41,524 nucleotides of DNA, from NCBI RefSeq assembly GCF_014486675.1, contig NZ_JACTAC010000023.1, forward strand, positions 1 to 41,524. Reading direction: 5' to 3'. Position numbers and translations under genes: made by a program. Source of the stretch: Flavobacterium macrobrachii (lineage in GTDB: Bacteria; Bacteroidota; Bacteroidia; Flavobacteriales; Flavobacteriaceae). Of this stretch, positions 9,401 through 15,228 are shown piece after piece (within the stretch, counting starts at the first letter, position 1; every line of letters begins with the position of its first letter). The notes beneath the pieces were generated by a model. That model saw only the letters and a list, made by a program, of their open reading frames with translations. It did no database searches and was not told the origin of the DNA.

Positions 9401-10003
9401 TTGAATTTTAATATTTGATTTACAATCTAATAATGTTGGAACAATGACTCCTGAACTATTTTTTGAAAAAATAAACTTTCCAGATTCACCAAAGAAATTA
9501 AAATGAAAAATATCAGACATGGTATCATGATCAAAATCACTGTATTTCCCAGTTCCTAAATAATATGAATCATAATTTATTTGATCAAAAAGATTAAAAT
9601 TTGTTACAAATGAAGAATTATAATAGTTATTTGAAAGTATCCCACCAAGTTCATCTGGAGCACCTTTTGTTGTTCGTGATACAAATCCTCCTATTCCATT
9701 AAGTGACCAACCAGTTCCAACCCATGAAGCATATTCTTCAATTCTAACACCTGTTGGATGATAATCCAAAGCTATTGATAAATTCAAATTTCCATCTACA
9801 GGTACTTTGGCTAACTCTTCATTAATACTAGGTATCCCTGTATAATAATTAACAGGCATTTCTTCAAACTTAATAAGAGAAGAAACACTAGGTGATGGGG
9901 GTATCAGATTTGGTAAATCAGGGTTTGACACATTTTGACCTGCAGGTTGTCCTATTGCTCTCATAAAAACTAGCAACGTTATTATTAAAAAATATTTTCT
10001 CAT
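6494..10003 (-). CDS. Large secreted YD-repeat protein, partner of the Rhs protein
   Basis: This 1169-residue protein has a signal peptide (MRKYFLIITLLVFMRAIGQ, about residues 1-19). The next part (LPNLIPPSPSVSSLIKFEEM, then VNYYTGIPSINEEL and a LNLSIALDYH strand) is the start often seen in the long proteins next to Rhs genes in Flavobacteriaceae. The middle is beta-rich and Asn/Ser/Tyr-rich with no enzyme motif that I can see. The end returns to YD-type sequence (LTRYEYDSFNRLIRVSDAEG). Most of it is probably a beta-rich shell or surface structure; a function in presenting or exporting the neighbouring Rhs toxin is inference. It lies between the T9SS repeat protein (32 bp upstream) and the Rhs toxin gene (6 bp downstream), probably in one operon. 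The 32-bp leader is unusually purine-rich, with AGAGAAAAGAAA occurring about twice. Confidence 0.75.
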   Translation of the reverse strand: MRKYFLIITLLVFMRAIGQPAGQNVSNPDLPNLIPPSPSVSSLIKFEEMPVNYYTGIPSINEELAKVPVDGNLNLSIALDYHPTGVRIEEYASWVGTGWSLNGIGGFVSRTTKGAPDELGGILSNNYYNSSFVTNFNLFDQINYDSYYLGTGKYSDFDHDTMSDIFHFNFFGESGKFIFSKNSSGVIVPTLLDCKSNIKIQVLQSSQLGIDSFVLTNDTGYKFTFDVKEISTIYTNNVSSLRGDGNTSVGGSTIFYPTSWHLSKVETSSGTLLCTFDYHPDIIESTKTFSYSKNDVYKHDIDIFDTNGVSPDLHNMLPLSSYTETTINVASKKVSRISITGKAEILFNITLGRTDYENNTGCSLESIVVKDFQGNQTSKFALEYQTFGIGNRLFLKGLKKYGNDNNSFNPYLFLYKNPDLLPDKRSYSKDYWGYFNSYRNMEPYPAIPFLGTTGSDARTNKNVVNTGSLNKIIYPNGGYKKIDFEPNTYSKTATLNKEYYDQPENKNVINESIALNGNPNQSVSTNFKIIYIENGDFINFNLTPTFINQTWQGTANINAYRVNITPLIPNYNFDPQNTQIIQDLSQYTFDVNQNYVDAIRSSYKFSMQDCSSQNGNSCLKTFYLKGFYLVQLGFNGDIPQMNDIVNYNISFQWYRYIENLKFNYGGGLRVKSIEYYNAIDDVEPSRKFSYNYDSFENTAKSSGAIINIPIHAYYQKRKWASYILPPSNMLAVRETYYVTTSSKSMVPYTSTNGSIVGYKNVKVTDSYEGFKRFYYNSPEDFPEPEHAFSYPYTNEVPNHDFKRGLLLKEEVFNSNNQPVKITENSYDYSEINVLGGWNVFLRQYNDCHIHRSHFGEFVKDHTHYIATVNNPNTEFQMQSSLCNNMYTFLDIKEQIYIRGWAKLTSTLTEDYFYEGSIPKIVSTNRFYTYDNTNFKIETEHLENSQGENLTTKYYYPPHPNMAGKPFVSQLIAKNIIGVPLVTEGYRNAEKLSTQETVYKDWDMSSNTLLLPEIIKTSKGTATLEERIKYNVVDVTNGNPLEVQNENGMKISYIWGYNKTQPVAKLENIAYSSIPASLITAIQSATDSPTGTEQDVLNALSDLYNSSDANLQKAMITTLTYIPLVGVSTITDPKRQLTRYEYDSFNRLIRVSDAEGNPLTETEYHYRNQN

Positions 10004-10035
10004 ATCTTTAATTTCTTTTCTCTTGTTTCTTTTCT

Positions 10036-11778
10036 CTATTTTCCTCTCCTCTTAATAATCTTCACCCCATCATTCCCTTTGTCCGTCTTGATGTTGACAA
10101 TATAAATTCCTTCGGGTAGTCCTTGTAAATCTATCGGCACAGTGCGTTCCGTAATCTTAAACTGCTGCAATACATGTCCTGCCAAGTCCACCAACGTAGC
10201 CGTACCCTTTTCAAATTCATAACCCACAATAACATTGGTATAATCCACCGCTGGGTTTGGTATCGCTTCAATCTTTTCTCTTTCTTCTTTCTTCTTATTT
10301 TTGTCTTTGAGCTTCACCACCCAAAAGTCTTGTCTGCCTATACCACTACTTTTATCACCAGTCGCTTTTATTCCCCCTTCGGGAGTTAGGGGGCTTTTAC
10401 TCGTTCCTGCCATCAAATAACCACCATCTCTGGTTTCAACCACTTTCTTCAAAATATCTTCACCATCACTACCTACATCTTTTCTCCATTTCTCTTCACC
10501 CTTGGCATTAATCTTTATCACTACATAATCCGCTGTACCTTTTTTTACCTTCTCTTCACTATTATTTGTCACCCTGAGCGCAGTCGAAGGGCTTTTGCCT
10601 TTAACTACTTCACCCTGTGCATAACCACAAAGCAACATAGTACTATCATCATTCTCAACCACAGAGGTCAAAATATCTACTTTTGCAATGTTATACGTCT
10701 CTTGCCAAAGTATATCTTTATTGTCTTTATCTAGTTTTACCACCCAAAAATCAGTTCCATTGTCATTACTACTACGTTTATCATTTCCCGGCTCTGAATT
10801 GGAATTTCCTGCTAAAAGATAATGTCCGTCTTTGGTCGTGTGTACAGCATACAACTGGTCGTCACCAGTACTACCAATAATTTTTTGCCATTGCTCATTA
10901 CCATCTTTGTCTAATTTAATAATCCAATAATCACTTTCGCCCAAATGCTTTTGTGTTTTATTCCCACTTTCAGGTGAGTTCGAACTTCCGCCAAGCAAAA
11001 AACCGCCGTCTTCGGTTAGAGCAATGCTTCTTAGTTCATCATTATACTTTCCACCAAAACTTTGTTGCCAAACAACCTTACCATCTTTATCCAACTTCAT
11101 TATCCAATAATCCAATCCTCCATAATGAGGTGTCGTTTTTTTGCCTGCTTGTTCAAAAGCCCCTCCTTTGGAGGGGTTGGGGAGGCTAGCACTCGAACCG
11201 CCTATAACAAATCCACCATCTCTAGTGCGAACAACTGCAGTCAAATCGTCTTGTCCACTACCTCCAATAGTTTTTTGCCATTCTTCACCGCCTTTGGCAT
11301 TCAATTTTATAATCCAAAAATCCGATTGTCCTCTTCTGGTTCCTTTATAATCTCCATCCATCTCTTCATCGCTCTTAAAAGCCCCTCCTTTGGAGGGGTT
11401 GGGGAGGCTTGGATTGGGAAGGCTTGAACCCGCTAACAAAAAACCACCTTCATTAGTAAGCACCACCGCTTTAAGCATATCCTGTCCCGAACCACCCAAA
11501 CTCTTCTGCCAGTCCAATTCGCCTTTTTCATCCATTTTCCAAACCCAATAATCCAAGTCACCTCGGTTATCTTCGGTCTTGTTTCCAGTTTTTTTCGACA
11601 ACGAACTTCCTGCTAAAATAAAACCATAATCCGGCGTAGGGATAACATCAAATAAATACTCGGCATGTTTGCCGCCATAGCTTTTTTCCCAGAGAATATC
11701 TTGAGAATAGGATTTACTTTGAACCAGCAATGCAATTGCGGTTACAAAAAACACAAAATAAAAAGGCTTTTTAATCAT
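10036..11778 (-). CDS. T9SS type A sorting-domain protein with seven propeller-like repeats
   Basis: This 580-residue secreted protein has a signal peptide (about residues 1-25, ending near SKSYSQ). About seven repeats of 55-75 residues follow, each with the pattern W-x-K/Q-x-GG...D...TxDGGFLLAGSS...G-x-x-DYW-x-x-KLDKDG, reminiscent of beta-propeller blades. The C-terminus (IPNPAVDYTNVIVGYEFEKG ... GLPEGIYIVNI ... KIIKR) is a T9SS type A sorting domain, which directs export across the outer membrane and attachment or release. The loop before DYW in repeats 2, 3, 6 and 7 is lengthened by sequence from short dispersed DNA repeats (separate entries). The gene is first in the probable Rhs operon. 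The ligand is unknown. Sorting domain and repeats are clear; the propeller fold is inferred from repeat number and pattern. Confidence 0.85.
   Translation of the reverse strand: MIKKPFYFVFFVTAIALLVQSKSYSQDILWEKSYGGKHAEYLFDVIPTPDYGFILAGSSLSKKTGNKTEDNRGDLDYWVWKMDEKGELDWQKSLGGSGQDMLKAVVLTNEGGFLLAGSSLPNPSLPNPSKGGAFKSDEEMDGDYKGTRRGQSDFWIIKLNAKGGEEWQKTIGGSGQDDLTAVVRTRDGGFVIGGSSASLPNPSKGGAFEQAGKKTTPHYGGLDYWIMKLDKDGKVVWQQSFGGKYNDELRSIALTEDGGFLLGGSSNSPESGNKTQKHLGESDYWIIKLDKDGNEQWQKIIGSTGDDQLYAVHTTKDGHYLLAGNSNSEPGNDKRSSNDNGTDFWVVKLDKDNKDILWQETYNIAKVDILTSVVENDDSTMLLCGYAQGEVVKGKSPSTALRVTNNSEEKVKKGTADYVVIKINAKGEEKWRKDVGSDGEDILKKVVETRDGGYLMAGTSKSPLTPEGGIKATGDKSSGIGRQDFWVVKLKDKNKKKEEREKIEAIPNPAVDYTNVIVGYEFEKGTATLVDLAGHVLQQFKITERTVPIDLQGLPEGIYIVNIKTDKGNDGVKIIKRRGK
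10371..10398. repeat. Dispersed palindromic repeat inside the T9SS gene (repeat 7 loop)
   Basis: CCCCCTTCGGGAGTTAGGGG lies within 10371-10398 and is a hairpin-forming, GC-rich string in an AT-rich gene. Read on the coding strand it gives KSPLTPEGGIK in the loop of the seventh protein repeat, in frame. I recognise the string type as common between genes in Flavobacterium (memory, not searched). Confidence 0.6.
10569..10597. repeat. Dispersed repeat (CCCTGAGCGCAGTCGAAGGG type) inside the T9SS gene
   Basis: CACCCTGAGCGCAGTCGAAG followed by GGC occupies 10569-10597 in frame and encodes KSPSTALRVTN in the loop of protein repeat 6. The outer CCCT/AGGG bases can pair. Strings of this type are familiar from intergenic regions of Flavobacteriaceae (memory, not searched). 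Confidence 0.65.
11156..11187. repeat. 32-bp palindromic repeat, copy A, inside the T9SS gene
   Basis: AAAGCCCCTCCTTTGGAGGG continues as GTTGGGGAGGCT. It contains the stem CCCCTCC/GGAGGGG and is identical over 32 bp to copy B at 11378-11409. It encodes SLPNPSKGGAF in protein repeat 3, in frame, and is far richer in GC than the gene around it. Confidence 0.85.
11378..11409. repeat. 32-bp palindromic repeat, copy B, inside the T9SS gene
   Basis: This is an exact 32-bp copy of 11156-11187, in the same orientation and reading frame, encoding SLPNPSKGGAF in protein repeat 2. A further 15 bases (GGATTGGGAAGGCTT) follow and duplicate the SLPNPS codons in slightly different form. Confidence 0.85.
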
Positions 11779-12097
11779 AGAATATAGTGGTTAGAAATTT
11801 CAATTTTAAAAATAGTACTTAAATTTTATCTTTTTAACTAAACAGGTTAACTTTGTGTAAACATTTTGTAAGGCGCAAGCTAAAACCTTTATTTGAATTA
11901 TATCTACGTAGAAATACCTATTTTTTTATACCAAACTAAATTTTTTTATACATTCAGATGTAGAACAAAAAACAAATAAAATCCACATACATTAGTTCAA
12001 AACACAAAGCTTAAAGAGGCATCTTAATTTTTAAGACACCACCATGCACAAAAATGCAGAATCAATTTGTGCCAAAAGTAAACATCATACAAACACC

Positions 12098-12146
12098 AAA
12101 ACAGGGTAAAAACCGCAATTCTGCATTGCGGTTTTTACCCTGTTTT
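12098..12146. repeat. Perfect 22-bp inverted repeat with 5-nt loop
   Basis: The left arm 12098-12119 (AAAACAGGGTAAAAACCGCA then AT) pairs without mismatch with 12125-12146; the loop is TCTGC. T-rich sequence follows on the plus strand. It could act as a terminator in either direction, but it lies far from any gene end, between two divergent genes. It may instead be a dispersed palindromic element. Confidence 0.7.
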
Positions 12147-12256
12147 TAAAAATTGTTATTTCAAAAAAAATTTAAACTACTATCATTTCTTCACAACCTA
12201 AACCAATCAGTTTAGTAAAAAAACTTAAAAACATAAATTTTAATTACTAGTAAAAA

Positions 12257-12460
12257 CTTTGCGCCTTCGCGCCTTTGCGAGAAAAAACCTTGAGTAAACC
12301 GAATTTAATTTGTGATAATCTGTGTAATTTGTGGCTAAAACCCAAGAGCAAAGCGACAAAACTTAAATGCCCTTAAATTCCTAAATGGTTAAAAAAACCA
12401 TGAGCAAAGCGAATTCAATTTGTGCTAATTTGTGCTAATTCGTGGCAAAAAAACTTTGTC
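12257..12460. repeat. Cluster of dispersed intergenic repeats
   Basis: TTTGCGCC/TTCGCGCC/TTTGCGAG octamers are followed by two diverged direct copies (about 12289-12353 and 12397-12453) of a unit containing GAGYAAA..CGAATTYAATTTGTG and AATTYGTGGC. Between them is CCCTTAAATTCCTAAATGGT. These strings resemble non-coding repeats seen in many Flavobacterium genomes (memory). No ORF runs through them. Confidence 0.6.
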
Positions 12461-12628
12461 CCCATCAGCTATCCAAAATAAATCTACACTAATCAGCACA
12501 ATTCGCAACAAAACAGAAAATTTATAAAATTTAACAAAAAATTAAATAATTTCTTAAAAATATGGCAAACATTTTGATAATTGTTTATTCGTGAAATAGT
12601 TCACAAACAATTAATAATTCAAAAAATC

Positions 12629-13360
12629 ATGAGTTCACAATCAGAAACAGGTCATTACAAAAATGTGGTAAACCTAAAAGCACTAAAAACATTCGCAAAT
12701 GGATTAGGTACAGAGTACACACCACAAAAAGAAACATTACAACTTCCATTTCTTGAGGCACTTGTCACAGAAATGACAAACCTTCATCAAGATGTAAAAG
12801 ACCAAGCCAATACGCTATCAATAGCAATTGATGAACGCCAACTAGTTTTTCAAGATGTAAAACCCCTTGCTACCAAAATTATTAATACGATGAGTTCAAC
12901 TAATGTCGATTTTAAATTAATTGAAGATGCAAAAGCCATCAATGCAAAAATCCAAGGAGTTCGTGTAAATAAAAAGAAGCAAACAGAAAACCCAGACCAA
13001 CCTATGAATAACATTTCTGTTTCCCGTCAAAGCTATGACAGTCTATACGAAAACTTTCGCTCTTTAATAAACTTACTAGAACAAGACGACAAATACAGTC
13101 CTTTAGAAGAAGAGGTAAGCATTGTTGGGTTAACCGCTAAAGCCACTAGGCTGCTCCAAGCCAACGAAAAAAACGCAACAGAAAGCAACACACTTGAAAA
13201 TCTTCGCATTCTTCGCAATAAAAGGTTTTATCAAGATGAAGACTGCCTATTAAATGTAGCTAGAGATTTCAAAAAATACATTCGCGGAAAGTTTGGCGTC
13301 AACTCACCTCAATTCGCTCAAATAAGCGGATTAGAATTCAAAGAAATAAAACCAGAGTAA
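12629..13360 (+). CDS. Conserved hypothetical helical protein
   Basis: This 243-residue soluble protein starts MSSQSETGHYKNVVNLKALK. I chose the ATG at 12629; an upstream TTG extension to 12581 adds an unlikely Ile/Lys-rich stretch that overlaps the presumed promoter region. There is no signal peptide or membrane segment. The sequence is mostly amphipathic helix, rich in Glu, Lys and Asn, with two similar N-terminal-half segments (ALVTEMTNLHQDVKDQANTL and the region around KPLATKIINTMSSTNVDF) suggesting a helical bundle. I have a faint memory of similar Bacteroidota hypothetical proteins but can assign no function. It stands alone, with a clear terminator 14 bp after its stop, and is divergent from the Rhs locus. 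Coding is well supported by length and codon use. Confidence 0.75.
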   Translation: MSSQSETGHYKNVVNLKALKTFANGLGTEYTPQKETLQLPFLEALVTEMTNLHQDVKDQANTLSIAIDERQLVFQDVKPLATKIINTMSSTNVDFKLIEDAKAINAKIQGVRVNKKKQTENPDQPMNNISVSRQSYDSLYENFRSLINLLEQDDKYSPLEEEVSIVGLTAKATRLLQANEKNATESNTLENLRILRNKRFYQDEDCLLNVARDFKKYIRGKFGVNSPQFAQISGLEFKEIKPE

Positions 13361-13374
13361 AAATCACCAACTAT

Positions 13375-13402
13375 AAAAAACCACTTAACAGTGGTTTTTT
13401 TT
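13375..13402 (+). terminator. Rho-independent terminator after the hypothetical gene
   Basis: AAAAAACCAC, loop TTAACA, then GTGG followed by eight T. It begins 14 bp after the stop at 13360 and ends the monocistronic unit. Confidence 0.85.
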
Positions 13403-13573
13403 AAGCTATATTATTTCTGATATAAAATACTGTTGAATAATAATACCACAATGGTAATTAGCAAAGAAAAAAGCTCTTTGTAAACTTTCCAAAATACATT
13501 TATAAAATAAACTATAAATAACTACTACATTTTAAACAATTTTTAAAATATAGCAACAACTATTTAAAAAATC

Positions 13574-13804
13574 ACAGTTACTATTCTACAGTAAGCTACT
13601 ACCATTTCAAAACTTACTACTGCTATTCTGAAAATAGCTACTGCGGTTTTAAAACTTACAACTGCAATTCTAAAGTAAGCTACTGCGGTTTTAAAACTTA
13701 CTACTGCAATTCCAAAGTTAACCACCGCGGTTTCAAAACTCGCTACTGCAATTCTAACAATAGCTGCTGCGGTTTCAAAACCTGTCACTGAATTTCAAAT
13801 AGAA
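13574..13804. repeat. 21-bp tandem repeat array, about 11 degenerate units
   Basis: Units of exactly 21 bp run from 13574 to 13804. Two alternating forms appear, GCTACTGCGGTTTTAAAACT+T and ACTACTGCAATTCTAAAGTA+A, giving a 42-bp higher period. The central nine units are best preserved; the first and last are worn. A 74-residue minus-strand ORF (13564-13788) and a stop-interrupted plus-strand frame both read as heptads (FKTAVAY/FRIAVVS or LTTAILK/ATAVLK) simply because 21 is divisible by three. 13403-13573 and 13805-13874, on either side, hold nothing that I can identify. Confidence 0.85.
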
Positions 13805-13874
13805 TCTAATTGATTTTTAAAATACCCTAAGCCATTTATATCATCGTTACTCAACTTACCAGTAACAAAAAAAA

Positions 13875-14795
13875 CTACTTCAAAAAATTAATATTACGTT
13901 TCAATCCTTCCAATTTAGTCCTTTTTAGAGGCGAATTAGTGAATACTTTAGCAAAAGTTTCTTCGGTTATTTCTTCCCAATCTTTTTTAGAATAAGACAA
14001 CAATTCAGGATAAGGTGTAAACAAAGGTTCGCTATGCGCTTTAGAAAAACGATTCCACGGACAAACATCTTGACAAACATCGCAACCAAACATCCAATCG
14101 TCTAGTTTTCCTTTCATCTCCTGCGGAATATTTTCTTTAAGCTCGATGGTATAATAAGAAATACATTTGCTTCCATCAACAACATAAGGCGCAACAATAG
14201 CTTCAGTTGGACATGCATCGATACAAGCCGTACACGAACCACAATGGTCGGTTGTAGGATTATCATATTCAAGTTCTAAATCCAAAATTAATTCCGCAAT
14301 AAAATAAAATGAACCCGTTTTTTGAGTAATTAAGTTAGCGTTTTTACCTATCCAACCCAAACCACTTTTTGCTGCCCAAGATTTTTCCATAACCGGCGCA
14401 AAATCCATAAAAGCACGACCAGAAACATCACCAATTTCAGTTCGAATAGCTCGTAACAATTTCTTTAACTTCTTCTTTAAAACAGAATGGTAATCCTTTC
14501 CGTAGGCATATTTTGAAATCTTATAACTGTCTGCATTTTGAAAATCTGGCGGATAATAATTCAGCAATAATGAAATCACACTCTTAGAATCAGGAACCAA
14601 TAAGGTTGGATCCAATCGTTTATCAAAATAATCAGTCATGTAATCCATTTTGCCATGATGATTTTGATTTAACCATTTCTCCAATCTTGGCGCATCATCT
14701 TCCAGAAAACCCGCTTTAGAAATACCACAAGAAAGAAAACCGAGGCGTTTGGCTTCGGCTTTTATGAATGAAGTATATTTTAATTTAGAATTCAG
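13875..14795 (-). CDS. queG: Epoxyqueuosine reductase QueG, 5' end altered
   Basis: This enzyme reduces epoxyqueuosine to queuosine in tRNA, using cobalamin and two [4Fe-4S] clusters. Motifs: [20 protein letters not shown] (the active-site and cobalamin region), cluster cysteines [12 protein letters not shown] near residue 183 and [13 protein letters not shown] near 238, and the closing [15 protein letters not shown]. Length from 14795 is 306 residues, as expected for the family. The first TTG in frame (14684) would remove the conserved [20 protein letters not shown]. Upstream of that segment the frame is open only to a TAA at 14799-14801, and no ATG, GTG or TTG occurs in between. CTG at 14795, reading [16 protein letters not shown], is the best candidate start. 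That segment lies inside an inverted repeat of the neighbouring S23 unit. It is either translated from CTG or impaired. Identity is certain; the start is not. Confidence 0.85.
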   Translation of the reverse strand: MNSKLKYTSFIKAEAKRLGFLSCGISKAGFLEDDAPRLEKWLNQNHHGKMDYMTDYFDKRLDPTLLVPDSKSVISLLLNYYPPDFQNADSYKISKYAYGKDYHSVLKKKLKKLLRAIRTEIGDVSGRAFMDFAPVMEKSWAAKSGLGWIGKNANLITQKTGSFYFIAELILDLELEYDNPTTDHCGSCTACIDACPTEAIVAPYVVDGSKCISYYTIELKENIPQEMKGKLDDWMFGCDVCQDVCPWNRFSKAHSEPLFTPYPELLSYSKKDWEEITEETFAKVFTNSPLKRTKLEGLKRNINFLK

Positions 14796-14811
14796 AAATT
14801 AGAATTTAGAA
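14778..14811. repeat. Left 34-bp inverted repeat of the S23 unit
   Basis: This is a perfect inverted match to 15195-15228. It is built of near-tandem heptamers (TTCTAAA, TTCTAAT, TTCTGAA, TTCTAAA on the minus strand) followed by TTAAAA. Its outer half doubles as the first codons of queG (N S K L K). Confidence 0.9.
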
Positions 14812-14821
14812 CGTTAATAAA

Positions 14822-15190
14822 CTACTTGATATTGATTCTATTTTTTGTATTCTTAATGATTGTAACAAAAATTGCTGTTAACTCGTTCGCTTCTTTCAGC
14901 AATCGTTGCAATTCATCATTATTTTTCCAATTCATTTCTTCAATTATCTCTAACCAAAACAAGGTTTCATCAGCTTCTTCTAAAACAATGTTCATTTTTG
15001 ACAAAAATTCAGCATCACTTCTACCTCTACATGCTGAACGATAATTTGCTCCAACGGATGAACCTGACTTTGTAATTTGATTTACAACTACCTTTTTAAC
15101 TATTGAATAGTCCAAACTCTCAGCAAAATTGAATATCCCAATTGTAAATTGCTTCGTTCTATTCTTTAAATCTTTATCTTGATGCAACAT
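14822..15190 (-). CDS. Four-helix-bundle protein, S23/23S rRNA intervening-sequence type
   Basis: This 122-residue protein matches the four-helix-bundle family first known from ORFs in intervening sequences (IVS) of 23S rRNA. Family marks: KKVVVNQITKSGSSVGANYR, SACRGRSDAEFLSKMNIVLE, and EADETLFWLEIIEE, followed by a last helix with EANELTAIFV. Members form basic barrel-like bundles that bind nucleic acid; the Avd protein of diversity-generating retroelements is a relative. No catalytic site is known. The gene lies between ruvB and queG on the same strand, with only 4 bp and 10 bp separating it from perfect 34-bp inverted repeats. A transcript through it would fold into a long stem with the ORF in the loop, as in rRNA IVSs. 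I infer an IVS-like mobile unit. The family is secure; mobility is inferred. Confidence 0.9.
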   Translation of the reverse strand: MLHQDKDLKNRTKQFTIGIFNFAESLDYSIVKKVVVNQITKSGSSVGANYRSACRGRSDAEFLSKMNIVLEEADETLFWLEIIEEMNWKNNDELQRLLKEANELTAIFVTIIKNTKNRINIK

Positions 15191-15194
15191 AGAT

Positions 15195-15228
15195 TTCTAA
15201 ATTCTAATTTCTGAATTCTAAATTAAAA
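15195..15228. repeat. Right 34-bp inverted repeat of the S23 unit
   Basis: Perfect inverted match to 14778-14811. Its outer end contains the TAA stop of ruvB (minus strand). Four bases separate it from the S23 ATG, so any S23 ribosome-binding region is inside the stem. Confidence 0.9.

Larger units (their letters stand above)
11779..12628. other. 850-bp repeat-rich intergenic region
   Basis: No convincing gene is present. 11779-12090 is AT-rich; I saw no good TTG-N17-23-TAnnTTTG promoter for the T9SS gene there. 12098-12146 is a perfect palindrome and 12257-12460 a set of dispersed repeats (separate entries). 12461-12628 is AT-rich and must contain the promoter of the gene at 12629; no full consensus was found. 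Confidence 0.6.
14778..15228 (-). mobile_element. Candidate IVS-like unit: S23 gene bounded by 34-bp inverted repeats
   Basis: The whole 451-bp unit is repeat, 4 bp, ORF, 10 bp, repeat. It sits precisely between the last ruvB codons (the ruvB stop TAA at 15223-15225 lies in the right repeat) and the first queG codons. No transposase is present and no target duplication is obvious. Compactness and perfect repeats suggest recent or maintained mobility, or RNA processing. Confidence 0.55.

Noticed and set aside
11062..11427. Plus-strand ORF over the 32-bp repeats
   Set aside because: Antisense to the T9SS protein, whose repeats and sorting domain are clear on the minus strand.
11847..11856. TAACTTTG as a plus-strand promoter
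   Set aside because: No TTG at a suitable distance and no gene within 700 bp downstream.
12581..12628. N-terminal extension of the hypothetical protein from a TTG
   Set aside because: TTG start in presumed promoter sequence; the ATG at 12629 begins a natural MSSQSETGH start.
13564..13788. 74-residue minus-strand ORF with heptads FKTAVAY/FRIAVVS
   Set aside because: It is a by-product of the 21-bp tandem array, which stays open in any frame without a stop in the unit; no promoter or independent coding signal.
13574..13804. CRISPR-like array
   Set aside because: Units are contiguous with no spacers, no cas genes are in the window, and the unit is degenerate.
14778..15228. Insertion sequence or classic MITE
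   Set aside because: The ORF is a four-helix-bundle protein with no transposase motifs, and no target-site duplication is visible beyond the inverted repeats; the IVS-like reading fits better.
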